64,000 bases of DNA from Corynebacterium simulans (GCF_001586215.1 NZ_CP014634.1:1488001-1552000); one strand, 5' to 3'. Counted from the stretch's first letter, positions 17,872 through 27,042 are shown. Translations and numbers: made by a program. The notes: generated from the letters alone by a model not told the origin.

Positions 17872-19386
17872 ATGAGCATCAACAACGACGCCGCGAAGCC
17901 AAACGACCTGCCAGAGAAGATCCTCCACTACATCGATGGTGAATTCGTTGCCTCTATTGATGGCGACGAGTTCGAGGTACTCGATCCGGTAACCAACCAG
18001 AACTACATCAAGGCCGCCTCCGGCAAGCCGGCCGACATCGACAAAGCCGTTGCTGCCGCCAAGGCTGCCTTTGAGCGCGGCGAGTGGTCCAAGGCTCTCC
18101 CCCGCGAGCGCGCTCGCGTCCTCAACAAAATCGCAGACATCGTCGAGACCCGCGCAGACAAGCTGGCTGCTTGGGAGTCCTTCGACTCCGGCCTGCCAAT
18201 CACCCAGGCCAATGGCCAGGCCAAGCGCGCGGCGGAGAACTTCCGCTTCTTCGCTGACCTCATCGTTGCGCAGGCCGACGACGCCTACAAGGTTCCGGGC
18301 CGCCAGATCAACTACGTCAACCGCAAGCCAATCGGCGTCGCAGGTCTTATCACCCCGTGGAACACTCCTTTCATGCTGGAGTCCTGGAAGCTCGCCCCTG
18401 CTATCGCCACTGGTAACTCCGTTGTCCTGAAGCCGGCTGAGTTCACCCCGCTTTCCGCACAGCTGTGGGCAGGCATCTTTGAGGAGGCTGGCCTCCCGAA
18501 GGGCGTCTTCAACCTAGTCAACGGCTTCGGCGAGGAAGGCTACGCGGGCGACCCACTGGTCAAGCACCCAGACGTCCCGCTGATCTCCTTTACCGGCGAG
18601 TCCCGCACCGGTCAGATTATTTTCGGAAACGCGGCACCGCACCTGAAGGGTCTGTCGATGGAGCTGGGCGGCAAGTCCCCTGCCATTGTCTTCTCCGACG
18701 CGGACCTCGACACCGCAATCGACGCCTGTATCTTCGGCGTGTTCTCCCTGAATGGCGAGCGCTGCACCGCCGGCTCGCGCATCCTCGTCCAGCGCGACAT
18801 TTACGATGAATTCGTTGAGCGTTACACGGCCGTCGCCAAGCGCGTAAAGGTGGGCCTGCCTTCCGATCCGAAGACCGAGGTTGGCGCCCTGGTTCACCCA
18901 GAGCACTACGAGAAGGTCACCTCCTACATCGAGATCGGCAAGCAGGAAGCAAAGCTGGCAGCCGGCGGCGAGCGCCCAGAGGGCTTTGAAGAGGGCAACT
19001 TTGTGCAACCGACCGTCTTCGTTGACGTCGACCCATCCGCCCGCATCTTCCAGGAAGAAATCTTCGGCCCAGTCGTTGCCATCACCCCGTTCGACACCGA
19101 CGAGGAAGCGCTCGAGCTGGCCAACAACACCAAGTACGGTCTGGCCGCATATGTCTGGACCTCCGACCTCAAGCGTGCGCACAACTTCGCACAGAACGTT
19201 GAGGCTGGCATGGTCTGGCTGAACTCGAATAACGTCCGCGACCTACGTACCCCATTCGGCGGCGTGAAGGCTTCCGGCCTGGGCCATGAGGGTGGCTACC
19301 GTTCCATCGACTTCTACACCGACCAGCAGGCAGTCCACATCAACCTCGATAAGGTTCACAACCCGGTCTTCGGCAAGCAGGACTAA
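17872..19386 (+). CDS. hpaE: 5-carboxymethyl-2-hydroxymuconate-semialdehyde dehydrogenase
   Basis: A 504-residue NAD-dependent aldehyde dehydrogenase. Catalytic Glu264 (MELGGKSP) and Cys298 (GERCTAGSR) are present, and LITPWNTPFMLESWK marks the cofactor site. The C-terminal stretch PFGGVKASGLGHEGGYRSID and YTDQQAVHI is characteristic of HpaE rather than generic ALDHs. It oxidises the ring-cleavage product of HpaD. AAAGGAG lies upstream of the ATG at 17872, so longer in-frame extensions into the GntR gene are rejected. Confidence 0.9.
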   Translation: MSINNDAAKPNDLPEKILHYIDGEFVASIDGDEFEVLDPVTNQNYIKAASGKPADIDKAVAAAKAAFERGEWSKALPRERARVLNKIADIVETRADKLAAWESFDSGLPITQANGQAKRAAENFRFFADLIVAQADDAYKVPGRQINYVNRKPIGVAGLITPWNTPFMLESWKLAPAIATGNSVVLKPAEFTPLSAQLWAGIFEEAGLPKGVFNLVNGFGEEGYAGDPLVKHPDVPLISFTGESRTGQIIFGNAAPHLKGLSMELGGKSPAIVFSDADLDTAIDACIFGVFSLNGERCTAGSRILVQRDIYDEFVERYTAVAKRVKVGLPSDPKTEVGALVHPEHYEKVTSYIEIGKQEAKLAAGGERPEGFEEGNFVQPTVFVDVDPSARIFQEEIFGPVVAITPFDTDEEALELANNTKYGLAAYVWTSDLKRAHNFAQNVEAGMVWLNSNNVRDLRTPFGGVKASGLGHEGGYRSIDFYTDQQAVHINLDKVHNPVFGKQD

Positions 19387-19427
19387 ATCCTTTTTCTCTC
19401 ACCTACTTTTCACCCAAGGAGCACATC

Positions 19428-20504
19428 ATGACCAACGTTCAAGCACCGGATATCCTGCGTTGCGCCTACATGGAGATCGTTGTCACCGATCTTGAGGCTT
19501 CCCGTAAGTTCTACGTGGATACCTTAGGCCTCGTCGTGACCGAGGAAGATGACAACGCAATCTACCTGCGCACCTACGAGGAGTTCATCCACCATAACCT
19601 GGTGCTGCGCAAGGGCCCTGTTCCGGCAGTGGCGGCCTTCTCCTACCGCGTGCGTAGCCCCGAAGATCTGGACCGTGCTGAGGAGTTTTACAAGGCCCGC
19701 GGCTGCGAGGTTCGTCGCAACAAGGACGGCTTTGTCAAGGGCATCGGCGATTCCGTTCGTGTGCAGGATCCGCTCGGTTTCCCGTACGAGTTCTTCTACG
19801 AGGTAGAGCACCGCGAGCGTCTGGCGTGGAGCTATGACGCTCATATCCCGGGCGCGTTGGTTCGCTTGGATCACTTCAATCAGATCACCCCGGATGTTCC
19901 GAAGGCCGTGGATTACATGGAGGATCTTGGCTTCCGTATCACTGAGGATATCCGCGATGAACAGGGCACCGTCTATGCCGCATGGATGCGCCGTAAGCCG
20001 ACCGTCCACGACACCGCAATGACCGGTGGTGACGGCCCGCGCATGCACCACATCGCGTTCGCTACCCACGAGAAGCACAACATCATCGCCATCTGCGACA
20101 AGCTTGGCGCTCTCCGCGAGTCTGACGCTATCGAGCGCGGCCCAGGCCGTCACGGTGTTTCCAATGCCTACTACCTCTACTTGCGCGACCCGGATGGTCA
20201 CCGCGTGGAGATCTACACCCAGGATTACTACACCGGCGACCCAGACAACCCGGTTGTCACCTGGGACGTCCACGACAACCAGCGTCGCGACTGGTGGGGT
20301 ACCCCGGTTGTTCCTTCTTGGTACCGCGACGGCTCCACCGTCCTCGACCTCGATGGCAATCCGGTTCCGCTGGTCGAGCGCACCGATGAGTCCGAGATGG
20401 CGCAGACCATCGGCGCGGATGGCTTCTCCTACACCCGCAAGGAAGATTCCGAGGAGATGCCGGAGTGGAAGCAGGGCGAGTTCAAGCTCGGCAACCAGCT
20501 CTAA
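19428..20504 (+). CDS. hpaD: 3,4-dihydroxyphenylacetate (homoprotocatechuate) 2,3-dioxygenase
   Basis: A 358-residue type I extradiol dioxygenase with two vicinal-oxygen-chelate modules. The metal triad is His149 (RLDHFNQ), His208 (MHHIAF) and Glu261 (HRVEIYT). The spacing is identical to His155/His214/Glu267 of the Brevibacterium fuscum and Arthrobacter homoprotocatechuate dioxygenases, and the long C-terminal tail (DVHDNQRRDWWGTPVVPSW) is also typical of that group. It uses Fe(II) or Mn(II). It sits 41 nt after hpaE with AAGGAG upstream. Confidence 0.93.
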   Translation: MTNVQAPDILRCAYMEIVVTDLEASRKFYVDTLGLVVTEEDDNAIYLRTYEEFIHHNLVLRKGPVPAVAAFSYRVRSPEDLDRAEEFYKARGCEVRRNKDGFVKGIGDSVRVQDPLGFPYEFFYEVEHRERLAWSYDAHIPGALVRLDHFNQITPDVPKAVDYMEDLGFRITEDIRDEQGTVYAAWMRRKPTVHDTAMTGGDGPRMHHIAFATHEKHNIIAICDKLGALRESDAIERGPGRHGVSNAYYLYLRDPDGHRVEIYTQDYYTGDPDNPVVTWDVHDNQRRDWWGTPVVPSWYRDGSTVLDLDGNPVPLVERTDESEMAQTIGADGFSYTRKEDSEEMPEWKQGEFKLGNQL

Positions 20505-20575
20505 AGCTCTCATGGATGCTGGACTGTGATTTCAAGGTTGATTAAAACCCAGAAATGCGGTCCAGCTTTTCTGCA

Positions 20576-20591
20576 TGTTTCACGTGAAACA
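20576..20591. promoter_or_regulatory. parS site 6, perfect 16/16
   Basis: TGTTTCACGTGAAACA lies in the 107-bp gap between hpaD and hpaH, 21 bp before the hpaH start. It is intergenic and matches the consensus at every base. Confidence 0.85.
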
Positions 20592-20611
20592 ACGAACTAA
20601 GGAATTCGACA

Positions 20612-21397
20612 ATGTTAGATAGCAAGCAACATATAGCCATCGCGGATGAGCTGGCGCAGGCCGAGCGCGACCGCACGATGATTCCTCTGCTGAGCACTCG
20701 TTTCCCGGACATGGGTGTGGAGGATTCTTATGCCATCCAGGGTGAGTGGGTAAAGCGCGGCATCGCCGGTGGGCGGCGCCTCGTTGGCCGCAAGATTGGT
20801 CTGACCTCCAAGGTGATGCAGGAGGCAACCGGTATTACCGAACCGGACTACGGTGCCATCTTTGCGGACCAGGTCTATGAGAACGGATCCGCTATCGAGC
20901 ACGCGCAGTTCTCGAACGTGCGCATCGAGGTGGAGCTCGCCTTTGTTCTCAAGGAGGACCTGGCGGGGCCTAACTGCAGCATCTTTGACGTGCTCCGCGC
21001 GACCGATTACGTGGTGCCAGCCTTGGAGATCCTCTCCTCCCGCATTGAGATGAAGGGCCGCACCATCGTGGACACCATCTCTGACAACGCGGCGCTCGGT
21101 GCGATGGTTTATGGCGGCAACCCAGTCCGTCCCGAAGACGTTGACCTCCGTTGGGTCTCCGCCCTCCTCTATCGCAATGAATCCATCGAAGACACCGGCG
21201 TCGCCGCGGCGGTGCTCAACCATCCGGCGATGGGCGTCGCCTGGCTGGCGAACAAGCTGCATGCCCACGGCGACACTTTGAAGAAGGGCGACATCATCCT
21301 CGCCGGCTCCTTCACCAAGCCGATGTGGGTGGAGCCGGGCGATGCCGTCCACGCCGATTACGGAAAGTTGGGAGCAATCACATGCCGATTCCAGTAG
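20612..21397 (+). CDS. hpaH: 2-oxo-hepta-3-ene-1,7-dioate hydratase
   Basis: A 261-residue member of the FAH-fold hydratase/decarboxylase group. Recognisable features are GRKIGLTSKVMQEATGI near residue 60, the metal-binding VRIEVELAFVL (two Glu) near residue 105, and the C-terminal ILAGSFTKPMWVEPGDAV. It adds water to the isomerised ring-cleavage product to give the HpaI substrate. Its 3' end overlaps hpaI by 16 nt. Confidence 0.9.
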   Translation: MLDSKQHIAIADELAQAERDRTMIPLLSTRFPDMGVEDSYAIQGEWVKRGIAGGRRLVGRKIGLTSKVMQEATGITEPDYGAIFADQVYENGSAIEHAQFSNVRIEVELAFVLKEDLAGPNCSIFDVLRATDYVVPALEILSSRIEMKGRTIVDTISDNAALGAMVYGGNPVRPEDVDLRWVSALLYRNESIEDTGVAAAVLNHPAMGVAWLANKLHAHGDTLKKGDIILAGSFTKPMWVEPGDAVHADYGKLGAITCRFQ

Positions 21398-22161
21398 AAC
21401 TTCCGCCAACCTTCACGCGCGCGCTTGACGACGCCCCCTTGATCGGCGCCTGGATCTGCTCCGGCTCCCAGGTGGCGGCGGAGATTGTTGCTTCCGCCGG
21501 TTTCGATTGGCTGCTCATTGATGGCGAGCACTCCCCTTATAGCTTGGAGACCATCGCAGAATTGCTTCGGGCCACAGATGTGTATGGGCCAACCCGCATG
21601 GTGCGTGTTCCGGTTAATGATACCGCACTTATCAAGCAATACCTAGATGTTGGTGCCCAGAATCTGATGGTGCCTATGGTCGATACTGCAGCCGAGGCCG
21701 AGAAGGCTGTAGCGGCAATGTATTACCCACCGCGCGGTGTGCGCGGCGTCGGCAGTGCGTTGGCTCGTTCTTCCCGCTGGAATGGTGTGGAGGGGTATTT
21801 GCAGAAGGCCGCTGAGACCGTCAGCCTGACCGTGCAGATTGAGTCCTTCACCGCTGTGGAGAACGCGGCGGAGATCGCGGCAGTCGATGGTGTTGACCAA
21901 GTATTTGTCGGCCCATCGGATTTGGCGGCCTCAATGGGGCTGCTGGGACAGCAGACTCACCCAGACGTGCTGGACGCAGTGCAGCGTACTTTCGATGCGG
22001 TCCGTGCCGCGGGCAAGCCGGTGGGCGTCAACGCTTTCAATCTGGAGCAGGCGCAGCGTTATCTTGACGCAGGTGCGTCGTTTGCACTGGTAGGAGCTGA
22101 TGTCCAGCTGTTGTCCGGTGCGGCGCGTACGCTGGCGGACAAATTCTCGAAGAAAGGTTAG
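21382..22161 (+). CDS. hpaI: 4-hydroxy-2-oxoheptane-1,6-dioate aldolase (HpcH/HpaI family)
   Basis: A 259-residue class II pyruvate aldolase. Motifs are LIGAWICSGSQVAAEI, FDWLLIDGEHSPY (metal/base residues), YPPRGVRGVGSALARSSRW and VFVGPSDLAASMG. It splits the hydrated product into pyruvate and succinic semialdehyde. The ATG at 21382 (MPIPVEL) is chosen; the upstream extension is an artefact of hpaH in another frame. Confidence 0.92.
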   Translation: MPIPVELPPTFTRALDDAPLIGAWICSGSQVAAEIVASAGFDWLLIDGEHSPYSLETIAELLRATDVYGPTRMVRVPVNDTALIKQYLDVGAQNLMVPMVDTAAEAEKAVAAMYYPPRGVRGVGSALARSSRWNGVEGYLQKAAETVSLTVQIESFTAVENAAEIAAVDGVDQVFVGPSDLAASMGLLGQQTHPDVLDAVQRTFDAVRAAGKPVGVNAFNLEQAQRYLDAGASFALVGADVQLLSGAARTLADKFSKKG

Positions 22162-22169
22162 CAACTTTT

Positions 22170-23645
22170 ATGACTATCAATGTTGAGCAACTGTTGGCCA
22201 AGGTTCCGACCGGCCTGCTGATTAACGGGCAGTGGCGCGATGCTGCGTCAGGTGAGACCTTCGACGTGGAGAATCCCGCCACCGGCGAGGTACTAGCCAC
22301 ATTGGCTTCGGGTAACTCGGAGGATGCCGTGGCCGCACTGGATGCCGCCTGTGCCGTCCAGGACGAGTGGGCGCGCACAACCCCGCGCGAGCGTTCTAAC
22401 ATCCTGCGTCGTGCCTTCGAGCTTGTTACCGAGCGCAAGGATGAATTCGCTGCGTTGATGACCTTGGAAATGGGCAAGCCTCTGGCTGAGGCCTACGGTG
22501 AGGTCACTTATGGTGCGGAGTACCTGCGCTGGTTCTCTGAGGAAGCCGTGCGTGACTATGGCCGCAGCTTGCCCGCACCGGAGGGCACCCTTCAGATGGT
22601 GACCCGCCGTAAGCCGGTGGGCCCGTGCCTGCTTATCACCCCGTGGAACTTCCCACTCGCCATGGCCACCCGCAAGGTTGCGCCGGCGGTTGCTGCGGGC
22701 TGCACCATGGTGCTCAAGCCAGCGAAGCTGACTCCGCTGACCGCTCAGTACTTCGCCCAGACCATGATTGACGCGGGTCTTCCGGAGGGCGTTCTGAACG
22801 TCGTGGCGGGCAAGTCCGCTTCCGCCATTTCTGAGCCGGTCATGGCTGACTCGCGCCTCCGCAAGGTGTCTTTCACTGGCTCTACTCCGGTGGGTAAGAC
22901 CTTGTTGAAGGCTGCTGCGGACAACGTTCTGCGCACCTCCATGGAGCTCGGCGGCAACGCGCCGTTCATTGTTTTCGAGGACGCAGACTTGGATCAAGCT
23001 GTAGCGGGTGCGATGGGCGCGAAGATGCGCAACATTGGTGAGGCCTGCACCGCAGCTAACCGCTTTATTGTGCACGAGTCCGTGGCCGAAGAGTTCGCAC
23101 AGAAGTTTGCAGCCAAGATCTCTGAGCTCAAGGTGGGCAACGGTATGGACGAGGGCGTTACCTGTGGGCCGCTCATTGAGAAAAAGGCCCAGGACAACGT
23201 CGCCGCGCTCGTCGAAGACGCCGTCGCCAAGGGTGCCAAAGTTCTCGTCGGCGGCAGCCGTGGTGAGGGTGCTGGCTACTTCTACGAGCCGACCGTCCTG
23301 ACCAATGTTTCACGTGAATCACGCGTGGCGCAGGAGGAGATCTTCGGACCGGTTGCGCCGATCCTTACCTTCAGCGATGAAGCCGAGGCCATCGAGCTGG
23401 CCAACGACACCGAGTATGGCCTGGCCTCCTATGTGTTCACGGAAGACTCCGACCGTATGTGGCGCCTGGGCGATGGCCTAGAGTTCGGCCTCATGGGCTT
23501 CAACGCCGGTGTCATCTCTAACGCCGCTGCCCCATTCGGTGGCGTCAAGCAGTCCGGCATGGGCCGCGAAGGCGGCGCCGAGGGCATCGAGGAGTACACC
23601 TCGCTGCAGTACATCGGTGTGCGTAACCCATACGCCAACCGATAA
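22170..23645 (+). CDS. gabD: succinate-semialdehyde dehydrogenase
   Basis: A 491-residue aldehyde dehydrogenase with Glu259 (MELGGNAP) and Cys293 (GEACTAANRF), both typical of the GabD branch, and LMTLEMGKPLAEA near residue 97. It oxidises the succinic semialdehyde released by HpaI to succinate, completing the pathway into the TCA cycle. It begins 8 nt after hpaI. A parS-like site (23306) is embedded and read as NVSRES. Confidence 0.9.
   Translation: MTINVEQLLAKVPTGLLINGQWRDAASGETFDVENPATGEVLATLASGNSEDAVAALDAACAVQDEWARTTPRERSNILRRAFELVTERKDEFAALMTLEMGKPLAEAYGEVTYGAEYLRWFSEEAVRDYGRSLPAPEGTLQMVTRRKPVGPCLLITPWNFPLAMATRKVAPAVAAGCTMVLKPAKLTPLTAQYFAQTMIDAGLPEGVLNVVAGKSASAISEPVMADSRLRKVSFTGSTPVGKTLLKAAADNVLRTSMELGGNAPFIVFEDADLDQAVAGAMGAKMRNIGEACTAANRFIVHESVAEEFAQKFAAKISELKVGNGMDEGVTCGPLIEKKAQDNVAALVEDAVAKGAKVLVGGSRGEGAGYFYEPTVLTNVSRESRVAQEEIFGPVAPILTFSDEAEAIELANDTEYGLASYVFTEDSDRMWRLGDGLEFGLMGFNAGVISNAAAPFGGVKQSGMGREGGAEGIEEYTSLQYIGVRNPYANR
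23306..23321. promoter_or_regulatory. parS-like site 7 (15/16) inside gabD
   Basis: TGTTTCACGTGAATCA differs from the consensus at one position and is read in frame as NVSRES. Confidence 0.78.
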
Positions 23646-23656
23646 GGAATATAAGA

Positions 23657-23687
23657 AAAGCAGCCACTCCGATGGGGTGGCTGCTTT
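23657..23687. terminator. bidirectional intrinsic terminator
   Basis: AAAGCAGCCAC / GTGGCTGCTTT is an 11-bp perfect stem with a 9-nt loop between the convergent gabD and excalibur-protein genes, with A/T-rich flanks on both sides. Confidence 0.8.
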
Positions 23688-23692
23688 AGGTC

Positions 23693-24217
23693 TTAACGAG
23701 GGTCGCGCTCGCAACCAACGCCATCGCCATCACGATCAAACTTCGACATGAAGCCAGGATCGCCAGAGCGGATTGGGCGGCCAATGGAGTTCCACACGGC
23801 AGTGCAGTTTGCATAGCTGGCGGTGACGCGAGCAGGGGCGGGTGCCATCACGCGAGGTGGGGCTGGAGCTGGCCTAGCGGCGGGAGCGGGAGCTGGTGCC
23901 GGTGCTGGCGCAGGGGCGGGAGCTGGTGCTGGAGGATTCGGAATAATTCCAGGTAGCGGATTGGGGATCATGCGCTGTTGAACAGCCCAATAGACTCCGC
24001 CCGCGATGAGGCCGGCCAATGCGAGAGCGCCAACGACAGAGCCAACAATTACCCCGGTATTAGGTTCAGAGGACTGGGAGTTGGTGGCGGTATCTTGTTC
24101 GGCTGTAACGCTCGTTTCGGAGGCAACCGGAGCGTTAACTTCTTGTGCTTGCGCTGGAGAGATAGCGCCAAATGAGAGGGCCGCTGCAAGCAGTAGGCCA
24201 AGAGATTTCTTCTTCAC
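23693..24217 (-). CDS. secreted protein with Pro-Ala repeat and excalibur calcium-binding domain
   Basis: A 174-residue protein. Residues 1-25 are a Sec signal peptide (MKKKSLGLLLAAALSFGAIS...AQAQ). A second hydrophobic helix (about 55-78) is followed by a stretch of repeated PA dipeptides (about 96-118). The C-terminal excalibur domain shows YANCTAVWNSIGRPI and DRDGDGVGCERD, the calcium loop with its paired Cys. Such proteins are membrane- or wall-associated; the exact role is unknown. Confidence 0.85.
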   Translation of the reverse strand: MKKKSLGLLLAAALSFGAISPAQAQEVNAPVASETSVTAEQDTATNSQSSEPNTGVIVGSVVGALALAGLIAGGVYWAVQQRMIPNPLPGIIPNPPAPAPAPAPAPAPAPAPAARPAPAPPRVMAPAPARVTASYANCTAVWNSIGRPIRSGDPGFMSKFDRDGDGVGCERDPR

Positions 24218-24266
24218 AAATTTGTTATGCGACCACGCAGAGCCGTATGGAGGCTAAATGGGAGAT

Positions 24267-25211
24267 TTACCCCCATCTAGAACTCTTAAAGGGATGGAGT
24301 GCGAAACGGGCGCGATAAGCGCTGGGAGAAAGTCCGAACTCAGCCTTGAAGATGCGCGAGAAATGCGAAGGATCGTGCAGGCCGTAGCGCGAGGCGATGG
24401 TGCCAATGGATTCCTTGGCATTTAAGGGGTTTGTTAGCTCCTCCCGTACTTTCTCTAGTCGGCGGCTGCGGATATAGGAGCCTACTGATAGGCCTTGTGC
24501 GGCGAAGCGGGAATGGAGATGACGCACGGATACGAAAAGCGCCGTGGCGATACTGCTTGGGGAAAGTTCTGCATCACCCAAATGCTGCTCGATATATGAG
24601 GTGGCCTGGTTGAATAACAAATTCTTCGAGTCAGAGGCGGTGTCGACTTCAGAAGAGAACACTGTGACCAACATGTTCAAGGCGGAGCGAACAAGGGCCG
24701 GGGCGTGCGGGCCTTCCAGCACGTCGAGGTTATTGGCCAGCTGCTCGAAAAGCGGCACTGCCACCTTGCCCAAGCCATGATCACGGGAAACTGGGCTCGC
24801 AGTTAGCTGCTGAATCTGCGCCGGTGTGAGGCTAAGTAGGCTCTGTGGAAAGTGAACGATAAGAGTGTGCTGCTCGACGGGATATTCAAGAACATAAGGC
24901 CGTTGAGTGACATACAGTGCTAAGTCACCGGGATGAAGCTCGCAGGTTCGGCCATCTTGCGCCATGGTGGAGCGGCCGGAAAGCTGGAGGCTGAGCTTGC
25001 AAAAGGGGGCGTCGGCAAGCGCTGCGTTTTCCCTTTTTACCGAATGGGGCGCGGTGCGCATGTCAAAGAGGGAGACCTCCCCCACCCTGGTGCTGGTGAG
25101 CTGAGCCCAAAAGGTGCTCGCCTCGGGTGCATGAACTTCCAGCTTGCCGAAGGTCTCCGAAGACGCCGCGCGCCAGGCCGCGAGGTCATAGTGCGAGGAA
25201 GGGTTGGGCAT
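24267..25211 (-). CDS. AraC-family transcriptional regulator (FeaR-like)
   Basis: A 314-residue regulator with an N-terminal AraC-binding-like domain (about 40-180) and a C-terminal double helix-turn-helix (SSIATALFVSVRHLHSRFA and IGTIASRYGLHDPSHFSRIF, then FGLSPSAYR). The architecture resembles FeaR-type activators. It is divergent from an aldehyde dehydrogenase gene (25336), the same arrangement as feaR-feaB, so it probably controls that gene. Start at 25209-25211 (MPNPSSH) is chosen; a longer frame starts at 25241. Confidence 0.85.
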   Translation of the reverse strand: MPNPSSHYDLAAWRAASSETFGKLEVHAPEASTFWAQLTSTRVGEVSLFDMRTAPHSVKRENAALADAPFCKLSLQLSGRSTMAQDGRTCELHPGDLALYVTQRPYVLEYPVEQHTLIVHFPQSLLSLTPAQIQQLTASPVSRDHGLGKVAVPLFEQLANNLDVLEGPHAPALVRSALNMLVTVFSSEVDTASDSKNLLFNQATSYIEQHLGDAELSPSSIATALFVSVRHLHSRFAAQGLSVGSYIRSRRLEKVREELTNPLNAKESIGTIASRYGLHDPSHFSRIFKAEFGLSPSAYRARFALHPFKSSRWG

Positions 25212-25335
25212 ATAAGTACTATACAGTGACCTCAAGCACATTTTTGAACAAGTTTTGTGCGCTTAAAGTCAAGCGACAATATGTGTTGTGGGTAACAATA
25301 GTCAAAACTTTGCACACCTCGACTAAGGAGAATAA

Positions 25336-26745
25336 ATGTCGCAGTTCGCCACGTATGAAGATCTTCTCGCAGCTGTTAGCGCTGAGGATGGCGTAGAAAT
25401 CATCAACCCAGCCACCGAAGAGGTTGTGGGCGTCGCACCTGAAGGCAGTGTTGAGGAGCTCAATGCGGCGGTCGAGCGCGCGGTTCACGCGCAGAAGTCC
25501 TTTGCAAAGCTCAGCGACTCTGAGCGCTGTGACCTCCTGCTCAAGGCTGCGGACGCCATTGAGGCTTCCGCGGAGCCACTGGTGGAGCTGCTCTCCCGCG
25601 AGCAGGGCAAGCCGCTGAACGGCCCGAATGCTCGCTTCGAGGTTGGTGCGTGCTCCGCGTGGCTGCGCGCGACGGCGTCCTTCGAGTCCCCTGATTACAC
25701 CGCTGTCGATGATGACATCACCGCGACGGTGCACTACCGTCCGCTCGGCGTCGTCGGTGCGATTGGCCCGTGGAACTGGCCGATGATGATCACCATTTGG
25801 CAGATTGCCCCGGCCCTACGCATGGGTAATGCCGTGGTGGTTAAGCCTTCCGAGTACACCCCGCTGTCCGTCCTGGCGCTCATCAAGGTCTTTAATTCCG
25901 TGCTTCCGGAAGGCGTCCTGCAGGTTGTCACCGGTGACGGCGCGGTAGGCGCAGCGCTGACCACTCACGCGGACATCGACAAGATCATGTTCACCGGCTC
26001 CACTGCGACCGGCAAGAAGATCGTCGAGTCCTCTGCCGCGAACCTGCAGCGCCTCACCCTTGAGCTCGGCGGTAACGATGCGGGCATCGTGCTTGACGAC
26101 GCCGACCCAGCCGCCATCGCCGGCGACCTTTTCTGGGGCGCGTTCATCAACACTGGACAGACCTGCGCGGCAATGAAGCGCCTGTACGTGCCGGAATCGC
26201 TTTACGACGCCGTCTGCGAAGCCCTCGTCGAGGTAGCCAAAGCCTCGCCGATGGGTGTGGGCTTGGAAGAAGAAAACGTGCTCGGCCCGCTGCAGAACAA
26301 GCAGCAGTTCGACATCGTGGACAAGCTGGTAAAGGCAGCGAAGGAGTCCGGAGCGCGCGTGCTGTTGGGCGGCGACCCTGACTATGACGCGCCGGGCCAC
26401 TTCTACCCCACCACCCTGGTGGCAGATATCGACCCGGATAACCCGCTCGTCGTCGAGGAGCAGTTTGGCCCTGCTCTGCCGATCATCAAGTACACCGATT
26501 TGGACTGGGCAATCGAGCAGGCCAACAAGCTCGATGTCGGCCTTGGTTCCTCGGTGTGGTCCGCCGATCGCGAGCGTGCGCGTGAGGTTGCGGCGCGTCT
26601 CGAGGCTGGTACCACCTGGATTAACGGTCACGGCGGCGTCGACCCGCGCGTGCCATTCGGCGGCATCAAGTCTTCGGGCTACGGCGTGGAGTTCGGTACC
26701 GAAGGCCTCAAGGGCCTGGCCTACCCGCAGATTATCAACGGCTAA
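25336..26745 (+). CDS. aldehyde dehydrogenase (aromatic/phenylacetaldehyde type suspected)
   Basis: A 469-residue NAD(P)-dependent aldehyde dehydrogenase with Glu243 (LELGGNDAG), Cys277 (GQTCAAMKR) and the cofactor segment GPWNWPMMITIWQIAPAL. GGAG lies before the ATG. The substrate is not evident from sequence. With its divergent FeaR-like regulator and neighbouring homoprotocatechuate genes, oxidation of a phenylacetaldehyde-type compound to the matching acid is a reasonable guess. Confidence 0.85.
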   Translation: MSQFATYEDLLAAVSAEDGVEIINPATEEVVGVAPEGSVEELNAAVERAVHAQKSFAKLSDSERCDLLLKAADAIEASAEPLVELLSREQGKPLNGPNARFEVGACSAWLRATASFESPDYTAVDDDITATVHYRPLGVVGAIGPWNWPMMITIWQIAPALRMGNAVVVKPSEYTPLSVLALIKVFNSVLPEGVLQVVTGDGAVGAALTTHADIDKIMFTGSTATGKKIVESSAANLQRLTLELGGNDAGIVLDDADPAAIAGDLFWGAFINTGQTCAAMKRLYVPESLYDAVCEALVEVAKASPMGVGLEEENVLGPLQNKQQFDIVDKLVKAAKESGARVLLGGDPDYDAPGHFYPTTLVADIDPDNPLVVEEQFGPALPIIKYTDLDWAIEQANKLDVGLGSSVWSADRERAREVAARLEAGTTWINGHGGVDPRVPFGGIKSSGYGVEFGTEGLKGLAYPQIING

Positions 26746-26775
26746 AACCGCCGTGGCGCTGCTATTCTAAGCGCC

Positions 26776-27039
26776 ATGAGCACCGCCAACGTCCCGGAGA
26801 TCGAGTACGCAGCCTTCGACGCAATGAAGGAGGTTGCGTCCTCGCTGAAAGCTGCCTACCTCACTCGGGCCGCTGAAGCAGGCAACGATGTTGAATCACA
26901 ATGGTGGATTCGTCAGAATTGGCTGGTAGAGGACATAGTCAGTGGTGTTGATTCAACCGACATTGAAGCCATCCGCGCCGCTGCGGCTCTCTTTGCGCAG
27001 CGGCTTGAAGCCCTCTCCTCCGAGCACAAAGCGGCATAG
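26776..27039 (+). CDS. small protein, putative antitoxin partner of zeta-type toxin
   Basis: An 87-residue acidic, probably all-helical protein of unknown family. It ends 3 nt before a zeta-toxin-like gene and starts 30 nt after the aldehyde dehydrogenase. The size, charge and tight coupling fit an antitoxin in the epsilon-zeta arrangement, but I see no recognisable epsilon sequence, so the role is inferred from position only. Confidence 0.55.
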   Translation: MSTANVPEIEYAAFDAMKEVASSLKAAYLTRAAEAGNDVESQWWIRQNWLVEDIVSGVDSTDIEAIRAAAALFAQRLEALSSEHKAA

Positions 27040-27042
27040 CTT

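Noticed and set aside
25219..25734. Minus-strand 171-aa frame opposite the aldehyde dehydrogenase start
   Set aside because: Shadow of the real gene in high-GC DNA; no family features.
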